Origin: Trichosphaerium sp. ATCC 40318
Taxonomy: Eukaryota; Discosea; Flabellinia; Trichosidae
Direction of reading: 5' to 3'
Length of the DNA stretch: 64,000 nucleotides
NCBI GenBank assembly: GCA_038496445.1
Contig: JALMLS010000343.1
Location: forward strand, 124,001-188,000
Position 1 is the first letter of the stretch; the number at the start of each line of letters is the position of its first letter. This document shows, piece by piece, positions 47,447 to 58,609 of the stretch. Position numbers and translations under genes: made by a program. The notes below the pieces were generated by a model. That model made no database searches, was not told the DNA's origin, and worked only from the letters and a program-made list of their open reading frames with translations.

Positions 47447-49622
47447 ATTATTGCCCTCATGGCCATTGGTTACTAAAACAAACGCTTTCTTAGATATGTT
47501 TTTTCATGTTTTTTTATTTCTCAAGTTGCTTTTGGGAAATGACCGTGTACTTCATTATTGGGTGTAATTGGCTGCTTCCCAAACTATTTATGCTAGTACA
47601 CTAAATGGGGCGAACCAAAGATCGAGATGAATCACATTCCATGCAGACACAGCAAAGGTTGGTTTTTTTTTGATAAGCGTGCGTTAATTTGAGGGATTGG
47701 TTGACAGTTGAAACAATTTGTTGTGATGAACAATTTATTCAATAGCTAAGTGCTTGGTTATTACAAATGGCTTGTAAGCGTTTCAAGCACGGAACTATTA
47801 GTGATAGAGCGTCAGCGCGTGTAGTTTACTTCTTATAACAAAAGACTGGCTCTTTTGAAATTTGCCTGGCATTTTGTGGCTCAAAGGTTCAAAAAAACGT
47901 GATTTGCTCCTTTGAACCTATGTACTTTCCTTTTAGCTGGAAAAGGTTGTTTTATTGTTTAAAACCATGGAAGAATACGTGCCATAGCGTCAGAACCCCG
48001 CTTGAATCTTTTCGGTTGTTTTCTGTTCATGATTCCAAACGTGATAGCGTCTTTTGGTTTGTTGTGTTCAGTGTGACATTCTTTGTATAACGTCGTGGCC
48101 ATCACTTGTGCTGTTAGTGAATTGATGTCAAAGTATAGTCATAGCTACGCCAGACGCGCAGCATGCTTTGTGAGATGGTTTTGCAGAGCCACGAGCGAAA
48201 TCACGCAATTTGTGACGAATAATCTGCAATGGTTATGGAACGTACAACCAGCTTTGTTGCTTGTGGTTGAAGAGGTTTTTAAGCATGTACAACTTAACGT
48301 TGACTGCTAAAAAGTTGTAGATACATTCGTACCTCATCGTATGGCCGTACATGTGTAGCATAAACAGGTTGAGCATTTGCTGACAAATAAATTGAGACGG
48401 ATGATTTTTTACTTACGTCCTGTGACCTTATGTGTAGCCTTCGTGCGTTGGTAGCGTATGAGACTATGAGCGAAGCTTAAATTAACTTTGTATCATTGGA
48501 AGAATCCCAAGCCATTGAGGTACGCCCTTGCTAGTACGGTGTGAGTGATATCAAGCTACTTGAAAAAGTAGTTAAATATAAACGGGTTTTAATGCTTCTC
48601 ACCTCACGCAGTAGTCTTTAGATTAGGCGCAAACATATAGTCACTCATAGAGATTCAAAGCTCTGTAAAACACTGGCTACTTGCATCAACGAAATACGTT
48701 TCCAGTAGAATAAAAAACTTTAAGGAGCATAAGGTTTTGTTTAAAAGCAATGCTAGGAGTCAACAGCATCAAAAGCCAGTTCATACCGGATTTAGTCCGC
48801 AATTCTACTTTGTACTTTTACGGTATTACTGTACAGAAAAAACCCCCGTTATGCGTAGGTGTGTCTGTGTTCCATACCGCACCAATTTGCGTCGTTTGTC
48901 AATAAATTTGTAAGCGGAAAAAAGGAATAATCGTTTAGTTGCACGTTTGTTGCAAAACATCGCCGAAATGGTTCTCACGCGCGTAAATAGGCTTAAGAAG
49001 GCTTTAAGAGTGTTTTGAAATGTGCATTATCCATATTTGAGTATTTTAAAAGGATATTTCTGTGAAGTGTATCCCACTATTTATTTTTTGGATAGTTCAT
49101 CATGTATAAAAGTCAGGCAGTTTTTATTTCTAATGGATCGGCATCCTAGCGGTGCTGATCTGTCCTTCAATGGGCGCCGTCCACTGACTTATAGTTGCAC
49201 GTTATTCTAGAACCTGATGTGCAATAGTCGTCGTAGGTCTTAAAGTGGCATAGGCGTCTAGTAAGGGCGATGTCTGGGATCCTTAAAGGTACGTTTCTAA
49301 TCTCCCTAGAGGCACGACGGATGGATGACATGATAAAGGTACGTTGTTAATCTCCGTAGGTACAAGATGGATGGATGTCACAATAAAGATACGTTGTATA
49401 AAATATCAAAGTCCTGCAGGACTAAAGGCCAATGAGTGGCCGTGACTTTTTTATATTTTACATTCAAAAAAAAAATACCACAGCTTAGATCTGCCTCATA
49501 TTAATTCGAGTATTTCGCGCTTATCTATAGTGTCTGTGGAAAGAGCAACATGGAAAAATCTTGCTGGCTCGTTAAGTTACCGCACCTTAAAATAAGTTTC
49601 AAAACGCATATTCTTGATAACT
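47447..49622. other. 2.2 kb noncoding spacer between ependymin-like copies
   Basis: The longest apparently gene-free stretch of the window. The longest open frame (about 48,083-48,310, ITCAVSELMSKYSHSYARRA...) has no ATG and no clear splice partner. No minus-strand frame of 60 codons exists. It could hold a decayed third copy too far gone to read, an RNA gene, or nothing. Confidence 0.4.
49285..49406 (+). repeat. 50-base tandem repeat, two full units and a partial
   Basis: Units start at 49,285, 49,335 and 49,385, each with AAAG(G/A)TACGTT. The first two share TAATCTCC(C/G)TAG and GATGGATG and are exactly 50 bases apart; the third breaks off after about 20 bases. Confidence 0.8.
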
Positions 49623-50403
49623 ATGATGCAGCTATTAACTCTATTCGTTTTATGTTTTGCTGTGTTAATATCAGCGCAAACAAGACCACAACCTTCTGAA
49701 ACATTTTCAGGTACATTAAAGCCAAAAAATTACAAAAACTTTTCGTACCACGTGCTTACTACAACACTGTAGGTATCACTGTTGTTGAGGTTCATATCGC
49801 GGGGAAGAAGGTTCTAGGAGGTGGTACATTCGCAAAAGATTATAAAAGAGGCATGGAGGTTGCTAGAGAAACGTTTGAAAACCATGACTATGATTTCTAC
49901 AACTTGGAGCGCTTTGACCTGGTAAACAAACTTTTTTTTTATGTCACGAAGTTGGCCTTGTTGACCACGTTTCTTAAAGGGAAAATCTTACGATATCTCT
50001 GTAAATAGTACAAGGAGTTGTAAATCGTCGGATTTGCATGGTGAGATACCTTCCTCTTGGAGTTGGATAGCAGACGCCAAAATGGTTGGCAAAAGACACT
50101 TTCGTGGAGCAACGGTTGATTTGTGGACCTCAACTGTACGGCATTTGTCAGTTTGTTGTTTCTCACGTTTCTCAGGTTGGTAAAACAACACATGGTATCG
50201 GTGTGAACGAGGATAATCCTAATAGGCCTGTTATCATTGTGGAGGAGAGCGCAATCGTCAACTATACTGCATTGGTCAGTTTTTTTTTCTCAAATCTTTT
50301 TGATTTTGTATATTACCATCTGACTTGGTTATAGATTATTGATTGGGAAGTTCACGAGCCTCCATTAGAGTATTTTCAAGTGCCAAAAGAATGTAATAAC
50401 TAA
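49623..50403 (+). CDS. Ependymin-like secreted protein, copy 2
   Basis: Tandem duplicate of 46,663-47,446. The signal peptide is identical (MMQLLTLFVLCFAVLISAQ), with the same exon layout and the same spliced blocks: ITVVEVHIAGKKVLGGGTFA, DYDFYNLERFDL, GKSYDISVNSTRSCKSSDLH, GEIPSSWSWIADAKMVGKRH, VDLWTST, VGKTTHGIGVNEDNPNRPVI, IVEESAIVNYTAL and IIDWEVHEPPLEYFQVPKEC. Stop 50401-50403. Intact and in frame throughout. Differences sit mostly in exposed, charged positions, as expected of two working copies under constraint. Confidence 0.7.
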
Positions 50404-50547
50404 ACTTGTTACTCCCATTGCCATTCACTGTTTTCTTAATTTTTCTCAATAGTTCTTGTTTTTCGTTTTTTTTAAGGGCAGGAAGGAGTCACGTGAAAAA
50501 ACCGCAACGACAATAAGTAGCTTGAGTCTTTTATTGGATTCTTTAAG

Positions 50548-51904
50548 CTATACTTTTAAGTTACTCATATCTTTCTCCAGAGATTCTACTGCATTGTCAT
50601 CTCCCTCTTTTTTGGTTGTGGGTTTTCCTTCTTCTTTCTTAGTTTCATCTTTCTTGTTTTCACCTTCTTCTTTCGTTGTTTTCTTGTCTTCTCCTGTTCC
50701 GGCTATTTTATCGTACGACGCAATAATTTTAGGCATGATTTCTCCTATCTTACCACGAATAATTATATCAGCAATCTAAGAATAGAATATTGTAAGCAAA
50801 GAATTGGATGTGAAAATCTACATACGTGGTCCATATCTGTTGGGTCTTTGTTCAAAAAGATGACTTTAGCGCCAGCCTTTTTAGCTGTCAATGGAAGCAT
50901 GTTTGCTGGTGTTACAGTCAAAGATGATCCAGTCATTATGAGCTAGGTATTTAACATTAATGTTTAGGTACAAGTGTTAAAAGTGAACGTACCACATCGC
51001 ATGTCTTACAACTAATAATAGCATTTGAAAGAATATCATCGGGTAATCCCTCACCGAACATGATGACATCAGTCTTTACTTTGTTACTACCGCATTTAAT
51101 ACAAGCTGGCGGCAGTGATTTCTAATATTATTACTTAGTAAACGTCTTGTTGCACAATCACGTGATAAAAAAACCAAAAAAAAAAACCAAACAACTTTTA
51201 TTTTCTCAAAAACAAATTAAAATACGCACTGTGAAGAATGCTTTCACCTCATCGGCAGTGTACTTTTGGGAACAGTTGAGACATGTTCCTGTTTTAGCGT
51301 GGCCATGTACTTCATATACAACCTTACTTCCAGCTGCTTGATGAAGCCCTAAGATGCGGGTTAACCCCAACATGAAATGGGAAAGAAATTTAAAAAAAGA
51401 ATCACAAAAAAATCCAGTTAACTCTTTTCTGAACTCATTCTGTACCATCAATGTTCTGTGTGATTATAGCCTTTACCTTTCCATATTTTTCTAATGTAGC
51501 AAATCCTTTATGACCAGGGTTTGGGAATGCTTTGCTCAAAATTTCGCTAACGGCTTTTGACATGTCCCAGAATGGTTTAGGATCCTTCATAAATTGCTGT
51601 TTGACGCGTTAGCGTGAAAACCGAAAAAGAACCGAACCTGATAACTCGCACAAACGTTTGGATCAAATTTCGACCATAGTCCGCCCTTTAAGAACGTTTT
51701 AGAGCAAATCAATGAGAAAATACCTACCTCTGAACGGAAATCGGGTATGCCACTCTCAACAGACATACCTGTGTTATCTTTAGCCTTTCAACGCGTATAA
51801 GAAGTGATTTATGTACCTGCTCCAGTAAATACAGTAACCGACTTGGATTTAACGAGTATTTCAGCTACTTGTTCTATTTGTGCGTCTATTGTTGGTTCTG
51901 CCAT
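50548..51904 (-). CDS. Sirtuin (Sir2-family NAD-dependent deacylase)
   Basis: Start 51904: MAEPTIDAQIEQVAEILVKS, then KSVTVFTGAG spliced to MSVESGIPDFRSE (the GAGxSxxSGIPDFR NAD-binding block), GGLWSKFDP, and FWDMSKAVSEILSKAFPN. The catalytic core is AIITQNIDG spliced to LHQAAGSKVVYEVHGHAKTG, which contains the acceptor His. Zinc cysteines: TCLNC and ACIKC with a later SCKTC. Then VIMFGEGLP, LIMTGSSLTVTPANMLPL and KVIFLNKDPTDMDH. The C-terminus is a Lys/Glu/Thr-rich tail (KKTTKEEGENKKDETKKEEG) of about 50 residues. All catalytic elements are present. The IPDFRSExGLW form resembles bacterial-type class U/III enzymes more than nuclear Sir2. Confidence 0.9.
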
Positions 51905-52461
51905 TGTGTAAATTTAGTTCTATTGAAATTTATTTTGTGCCAACCTTTTAAACGATTTCAATGAAAATAATTCTTTTGCAGTTAAAACTCGGCCAAGTTT
52001 GTTGAGTTGTGCCAACTTGTGTTTTTTAAAAGTACATTTAGGCTGTGTGTCTATGTCCCAAGGTACTTATTTCATACATGCGAAGGATGAGGGTAACTTG
52101 TAGGTATTTATAAATGATGTTTCACAAAATGACATTAATGGCAAACAAATTTCTTCCAAAAAAAACAATAACAGGAAAAAAACCTAGCGAGCCGGCTGTG
52201 CTAATATTACCTTGCTACAAACACGTGTTTGTACTTTTCGGTGCTATGTTAGTTGGTCCATCCATGTAACAATTTTATATACACTACTTTAACACGCATT
52301 TCGCCTTATCCAAAATGCACGTGCTCTATGGTAGGGAGCTACGCAAACAATAATCGTTTGGTTTAAAATAGTACCTATCCTTATATCTTTATGATTAAGA
52401 CGATTTCCAATGTCACCAACCAATCAATGAAACGCGCTTGTGCCAAGATAATTTTTTATTA
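51905..52461. other. Intergenic
   Basis: About 560 bases between the FG-GAP gene stop and the sirtuin start, with two CACGTG palindromes (about 52,220 and 52,318). No gene seen. Confidence 0.35.
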
Positions 52462-54626
52462 TCATTTTGCTAGTTGGATACTTTGACTGACTGCAGTGAT
52501 GACTTGGTTGTTTGATAGTCTTAATGAAATCTTGAAAAAACACGTGTCACCTACGAAAGGTATACTTGTTTGGATTTTACCACCTGGTGGCGTATTGCTA
52601 ACAAGTGTTTGGAATGGACCTGCGCTTGAATGAGAAACTTCCAAGCCAATAGTTGCTCCTTAATTTTCATCAGTTTGTAGTTAAGATGATTCGAATGTAC
52701 CAGGTCTTTGAGCATCAGGGATAGTTGCTTGGTATTCTATGAATTGCACAGCAGGTGTAGATTTAAAAGTACGATCTTTAGGTAAGTTTATAAACCGAAT
52801 ATTTGGCAAAGTAGCAACGGAGGTCTCACGAAAGACGTCTGGTCTGTTTTTACCTAGGATTGTTTAGCTTTCTTTTTGGTTATTTTCTAGCTTGCAAAAG
52901 AAGACCGTACTAATAGTCTGGACGATGGCAATATCTGCAAATCCATTGTGATCTATAAAGTAGATTTAATAAGTGATAGAAGTAGTGTCTTCGGGAAGTT
53001 GTCACAAGAAGAAAAATCTACTTTTTGTTGGTTTTTTATACACGTACCAACATCACCCACTGTCAAAGCGCGTCCTGTAGAAGCTTGTGGATCCGTATTT
53101 AAAGTATATAGAAGTTCCCAGTCATTACTATTATATGTAAATATGGAAACTTTTCCAACTCCTAATGCAACAAGGTCATTTTGCCCATCATTATCCATGT
53201 CCCAAATCATCGTCTCTAAGGATCAGCTGTTATCACAGTTATATCAAAATTTTTATTACACACCTCTATATCCGCTCTTATCGCTTCCATCAGGTAATCC
53301 AACAGAAATATTCTTCCACGCGCCATCCCATGTGTAAGCCTTACAATTGACCGTTAAAACAAATTTAAGTATTTGGCAGTTTTAAAACGCACTTGTATGC
53401 CTCCAGCGTTTGTACACATTACAATCTCATCGCCAGGACCTCCGAAAAAGTGACCTATTGAAGCACCGAAAGGACCAAAATTATTAGAAGGTAGCCCAGA
53501 AGTAATATCTAGACAGAAAAGAGTAAGATACTCATAGGTCAGTTGAAAACTTAGAATTTTGTTGAACCTTTAAATCCTCCTTTCCCATCCCCCATATACG
53601 CAGTACCCCTCGAGTTGCTTTTGTAAATTATTATATCAAAAAAAAATACAAGCAAGAACGTCAATACCTTGTCCCAAAATCGAGAGTTCCATCATTGTTA
53701 AAATCAGCAAATGAGAACCTAGCAATCAAAATCATTTAATACAAGTTCGCAAAGTGGATGTAGATTGTAGTACCACATATCTGAGTTACCACCAACCCAA
53801 CCAAAAGATTGCTTCCATTCGCCAGTTCCACGTTGGTTAAGGTAAATATGAGTCCCAGCACAGCACCCAAAGCTGTTGGAACCTATGTCGAGCCAACCAT
53901 CGGAATCTACATCTCCAAGATCAGTACCAAACATACCCCATTCTTCGCCTATGTCACGAACCAAGTAATAAGTATGTGAAGTGAGAGAAAGAAGAAATTA
54001 CCGTTTTCTGCAAGGCCTTTGTTAAATGCTGTCCACTTTCTACCAGAACCATCACCCAAGCCAGCGCTTAGAATACGTTCTCCCAAAGGATCTTCTTTGT
54101 CATAGTCGTGGTGTACCCTATCGAAAACTTTAGTGCCATGAACGGAGGTGTTGTACCTACCCAAAGGCAGCATCAGGTTTACCGTCATTATTGATATCGC
54201 CAATTGCTACGCCACCATATCCAAAACGACCTATCCTTTTTCGGTTAGATTGGAGCTCTTTTTTCTTGTGACAAATACGCACCGTACTGATACAGGTCCC
54301 AGTTGCCTTTACCGTCACCGAAGTAACTCATTATACCATGAATTTGGGTATTAATATAAGGCGAACCATGGTCGCCAACGCTAATAATATCAACCTGGAA
54401 GAAAGAGCTTGTTAACGGTTTTTTTTGGTGTTAATTTTTGTTTTTGGTATTTTTCTTAATTAATCACGTGATTGCTTACATTTCCATCCATATTAACGTC
54501 TGCCATCGTCAGTGTCGTTTTCCCTTTGTCCCACGCTATATTATGCATCCCCATTGAACTTTGCACGTATTCTAGACTACTTACAGCCAAAATACAAAGT
54601 GAGAAAGCTAATAAGAACCGTAACAT
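52462..54626 (-). CDS. Secreted FG-GAP/VCBS-repeat protein
   Basis: Start 54626 with signal peptide MLRFLLAFSLCILAVSS. The chain then carries repeated Ca2+-binding loops of the integrin-type propeller: ADVNMDGN, GDINNDGKPDAAFG, GDVDSDGWLDIGSN, DFNNDGTLDFG and DMDNDGQNDLVALG, interleaved with RFGYGGVAIGDI, GERILSAGLGDGSGRKWTAF, THIYLNQRGTGEWKQSFGWV and VSIFTYNSNDWELLYTLNTD. A final beta domain (LEVSHSSAGPFQTLVSN; CFFKISLRLSNNQVITAVSQ) ends at 52,462. About ten exons. Extracellular; FG-GAP propellers usually mediate adhesion or polysaccharide binding, but no enzymatic domain is attached. Confidence 0.85.
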
Positions 54627-54817
54627 TGAGAACTATACAAAACAATTTTTTGTGACAGATTTTCTAGAAATCAGTTTGACTTTGAAGCTCGAGTGTGACA
54701 CTCCTTCATTAGAACAAAGTGAATATCTTCAATACTGACTTAATACGGACACAAGCGTTAGAGATGGTGACTAGGTAATGAAGGCAATGCTGTGGCTTAT
54801 GGTACACTGTTTCTATT

Positions 54818-55510
54818 TTAAAAATACAAGTTTGCTTCATTTTTTAGTATGTAGTCTGCCATACCCTGTCCTATCCATCTGTTCTTAACCATCTCGTTTA
54901 ATAGTGTCTTTTTAGATGTAGTACTGCTTGCTGAGTGAATGACTTTAAAAGATTCACGTATTTTTGTAGATGAGATATCTGCTAGTTCCTCTTCTACTAA
55001 GAACACGCGTTGTTGCTGTTTTTTTCGCGTTTTACGCGTTTTGGCACTGTTGTTACCAAATTCTTGTTTTAATCTTTCTGTGTCTCCCTTTCGTGCTATC
55101 ATTACTGAGTAAAACGCTGAAGAGTTCCTGGCCCTTGATGGGTTGGCACGATCTCCGCCCGTTACGATTACTTTGTTTAATTCACCATGTTCGCTTTTTA
55201 ACTCATCTGCGTACTGACTGAGGCATGCTTTTGCACATCCGAAGGTATTTTCGCAAGGCAGTATCCATTCCGCTTCCTCGTTAACCAACAATCGTATTAA
55301 CGCCAGTCTATGCTTTTTGGGCATAGCCAAGGCACCTAGCTTCTTTTTGACGTATCCATTCGGTGCTGCAGCCAAAAACCCGTGCAAAACGCAGCCTTCG
55401 CCAAATTCAACCTCCAGAGCCTTCTTTGCTGCCTCTAAAGCGCGCAAATGACATAAATGTACGGGATTAAACGCACCTCCAATACACAATATAAATTTGG
55501 TCTCAGCCAT
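54818..55510 (-). CDS. Nicotinamide/nicotinate mononucleotide adenylyltransferase-like protein
   Basis: Intronless, 230 residues. Nucleotidyltransferase alpha/beta phosphodiesterase fold: the N-terminal ATP loop GGAFNPVHLCHLRALEAAK has the G-x-FNP-x-H-x-x-H signature (HLCH instead of the usual HxGH), and near residue 180 ADISSTKIRESF supplies the ISSTxxR motif. Between them are NEEAEWILPCENTFGCAKAC and VIVTGGDRANPSRARNSSAF. A Lys/Arg/Gln insert (KTRKTRKKQQQR) precedes the ISST motif. The C-terminal MVKNRWIGQGMADYILKN resembles the last helix of NadD-type enzymes. Probably makes NAD from NMN or NaMN, though other cytidylyltransferases share the motifs. The start codon is 89 bases from the divergent exchanger gene. 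Confidence 0.8.
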   Translation of the reverse strand: MAETKFILCIGGAFNPVHLCHLRALEAAKKALEVEFGEGCVLHGFLAAAPNGYVKKKLGALAMPKKHRLALIRLLVNEEAEWILPCENTFGCAKACLSQYADELKSEHGELNKVIVTGGDRANPSRARNSSAFYSVMIARKGDTERLKQEFGNNSAKTRKTRKKQQQRVFLVEEELADISSTKIRESFKVIHSASSTTSKKTLLNEMVKNRWIGQGMADYILKNEANLYF

Positions 55511-55599
55511 GCTATACTGCCTTGCTGTAGAGTGTTGCAGCTTGACAGGTTGCCGCTTAACGTATTAAGCTTCGCTTTTTTTATTTAACAACTGCTGCC
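55511..55599. promoter_or_regulatory. 89-base divergent promoter region
   Basis: The entire space between the start codons of the NMNAT-like gene (minus) and the NCLX-type exchanger (plus). Both promoters and 5' UTRs must fit here or overlap the genes. It has a T-rich core TTTTTTTATTTAA near 55,577-55,589. Confidence 0.5.
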
Positions 55600-58310
55600 A
55601 TGCTACCGTCACTGGCGGAGTTCATGTTGGGTAATAGCAGCGCGCCAACCTCTGGTTCAAATAGTACTTATGATAAATGCGCGTGGGACTCTGGACCAGC
55701 TTATATTGGTACCCGTAGTGTATAAACGTCATTGACAGTAGTAGATTATCGTTATGTTCATGAATGCATGTTTGATGGCAAATGGGAAGCAACACTGCTG
55801 TTATTCGTATCCTTACATACTTCATCGCTGTTTTATGAAAACGTCAGTCAAAATTTCATCTACTTTTATCCTGAACGTTTGAGATAATATGGATGGTGTT
55901 CTTATTCTATGTACTTATCAGTACTACAACAAAGTACGCGATTATTTGGTTTTAAGCGTACTTTAATATTTATTCGCCAATAGGTATTTCTGCCCTGCTC
56001 TCTCACGCATGTCTGAGCGTCTACGCTTGTCAAACCACATAATCGTAAGTATTTTTTTCTGATTTTTTGGTTGTGAGCCAAGCGACAATCCATCTACGTA
56101 GTTTATTACTAGAGGAGCTCGCGGATTAAAATCACAAGCAGCGGAAAAATGCGATTTTCCTTCTATGAGGCTTGTCGTTAACTTTTTTTCTCTCTTCTCG
56201 TAGGGCGTTACGTTTGTTGCTATAGGAAATGGTGCTCCTGATTTATTCACAACGTTCGCAACTGTCAGGTTTAACGAATTCGATATCGCCTTCGGAGGGC
56301 TTCTAGGCGCTGCAGTAAGCAACCATTAACCGCTTTTACAATCCTGTTTTTTTATTTTAGAACCTTCAACGAAAACAGTTTTTTACCTGTTGCTCGCTGG
56401 GAACCTTTCTTGGACTTATGAGGCTAAACCTAGATATTCTCTGTTACCATGCTTGTAGCTGTAACAGTACTTGCTTCTAAAGGGAATGATCCAAGTATCG
56501 CCAGGCGTCCTTTCTTTAGAGACTTGGTTTTCTTTCTTCTTTCACTTGGTGCAGTTGTTTACATTTTTTCAAATAAAAAGGTGCGTTCGTTGGTGCCCTC
56601 TACCTTCAAGTAGGCTTCGTGAGACCTGTGACTTGGATTTATCGGACATATTTTAAAAATATCTTCGCCTGTCTGAGCACGTGTGATAAACCGATTGTGG
56701 GTTTGTTTAATTCGTTTTTTTTTAGGTTGAAGTTTGGGAAGGAGCCATGTTAGTTTGTTTGTGGGTATTGTATATTATCTTTGTGTTGGTTGCAAGAGTA
56801 ATATACCAAATGCGTCAACGCGCAAGGCGTAAGGAGTTTGGTATACTTGACGGAGAGGACGAAGAACTACTGAACACCGTGTGCGTTATTAATTCTTTTG
56901 AAGGCGTTTTTATCGTTTGAAAAAAAACCTGATGAACTGTCATTAGTGATGCAGGTGCTGCAGGAGATACATTACTGTTCGAAGATATCCTGTATTTTAC
57001 AAATAAGAGAGAGTCAAAACAAGGTACCTTTGTGTTCTTGAACCATCGGATTTTTTTCTAATTTTTTGTTGCTTAGATCCGTTCCTTCGCAATTCAGGTA
57101 CATTGTTTATCCATAATGTGCTCTATGTTGTGCTTAATTTGTAAAAATTATAGAGCTTGCGTTTCAGCAAGAGGATGATACAATGTGGTCGCGTTTCAAG
57201 AGATATGTCCAGAGGAATGTATCTAGACTTGGATGGCATTCTAAAACAACACGTGAAAGAGTTATTTTTGTTCTTCAATCACCTCTCACTTTTCTAAGAA
57301 GCGTTACAGTACGTTCACACATTCGTTAATCACGTCACGTCTTAATCGCTTTCAGATACCTCCAGTACAAGAGTCAACATGGAACAAACTTCTAGCAGTG
57401 GTTTGCATGGTTGGAGGTCCTACTTTCCTTCTCTTTGCTACTAAGAGTGAGTTTTTTCTTCAGCATCTTTTTTTCAACTTTTTGTTCTTGGCTTTCTAAT
57501 GGTTTGTTTTAAGCGATTGCCTTGGGTTTCACAATAAAGAGTACTGGGGGATTCTTTCCTATAGTATCTATTGCTATTCTATTGGGTATCATATTAGCTA
57601 TCGTTGTAGCACAAACAACACAAGAAACGGAGCCACCAAAGTTCTTTGTTGTGCGTTTTTTACCCTTTTCTTTCTGTTCAAAGAATACGCTCTCCTCCTC
57701 GGTTTTTTGTCTCCCTGTGTGTTTAATTTTATGATAGGTTATCGTTATATACGGATTTATAATATCTGCATCGTGGATGTATTTATCTTGTCTCGAGATT
57801 GTATACATGCTTAAAGAAGTATGTGAAATTATGCATTGGTCAAAATCTATCATTGGTCTATTGATACTCGCTTGGGGTAACGCTGCATCAGATCTAGTTG
57901 CTAATATTGTTCTTGCAAGGTACGTTAACGTATATATAATGATCACGTGTCAGTGGTAGTGAATGTAGACGACTAAACAAGTTTTCATTAGGAGAGGATT
58001 TGGATCTATCGCTATCGCTGCTTCCTATGCTGCGCCTACATTTAATATCTTGCTTGGACTTGGTCTTGGGTTCTCTTTTAGAGCTGTTACAGATAGAGGA
58101 AGTATACCTGTTACTATTGATAATAACACATTGGTTGCTTTGGTGTTTTTAGGCGTTATTGTACTTCTTACACTTATTATTGTTCCTTTGTCAAAGTGGA
58201 AGATTAGGTTACCTTTTGCTTTAAGTATTGTCATAATCTATATCGTTTTTATGATTGTTTGTGTACTTACTGAGCTTGATGTTATATTCAAAAAGCCCAT
58301 ATGGACATAG
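55600..58310 (+). CDS. NCLX-type cation/Ca2+ exchanger (CaCA superfamily)
   Basis: Multi-pass Na+(or Li+)/Ca2+ exchanger. Start 55600: MLPSLAEFMLGNSSAPTSGS, lumenal Cys segments (CAWDSGPAYI; YRYVHECMFDGKWEATLLLF), then WMVFLFYVLISTTT spliced to RYFCPALSRMSERLRLSNHI. Alpha-1 repeat: GVTFVAIGNGAPDLFTTF...DIAFGGLLGAA. A cytosolic loop is rich in charged residues (RQRARRKEFGILDGEDEELL). Alpha-2 repeat: LLILAWGNAASDLVANIVLA, spliced to RGFGSIAIAASYAAPTFNIL, LGLGLGF. Two more helices end at 58,308-58,310. Both GNG/GNA-x-(P/S)-D cores are intact, with the second as GNAASD. About twelve exons. Mitochondrial or vacuolar location cannot be told. Confidence 0.88.
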
Positions 58311-58609
58311 AGATAAGGTAGTACTTACTTTTAATAAACATTTGTACATAGCAATAAAAAATTAAATTTCAAAAAAAATGACTTAAGGAGTTTTTTGTAT
58401 TGCTTTTGACACGTGATCTTTTTGTGAAAAATTATCTATACACTTTTGCATAGTGCTTCTTACGTATTATACACTCCGAACAGATTTAATTAAAAAGATA
58501 GCGAGAAGGTACAGGAAAGTTGTTTTGTTTTATTTTTTTGAAAACGGCTACTATTTTTTGTTTGCTTCTCTCTCGTGTGGAAGTCAAAATAATACATTTA
58601 TACAAGACT
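58311..58609. other. Convergent intergenic
   Basis: About 300 AT-rich bases between convergent stops; one CACGTGATC (about 58,400). Nothing else. Confidence 0.35.

Noticed and set aside
48083-48310. A 75-codon plus-strand frame between the ependymin-like genes
   Set aside because: No ATG, no convincing splice partner and no family resemblance; kept only as a remark in the spacer entry.
55963-56322. A 119-codon minus-strand open frame
   Set aside because: It is antisense to the alpha-1 exon (GNGAPDL) of the Ca2+ exchanger, which is clearly the coding strand.
57509-57946. A 145-codon minus-strand open frame
   Set aside because: It is antisense to the alpha-2 region of the exchanger; composition reflects hydrophobic codons read backwards.
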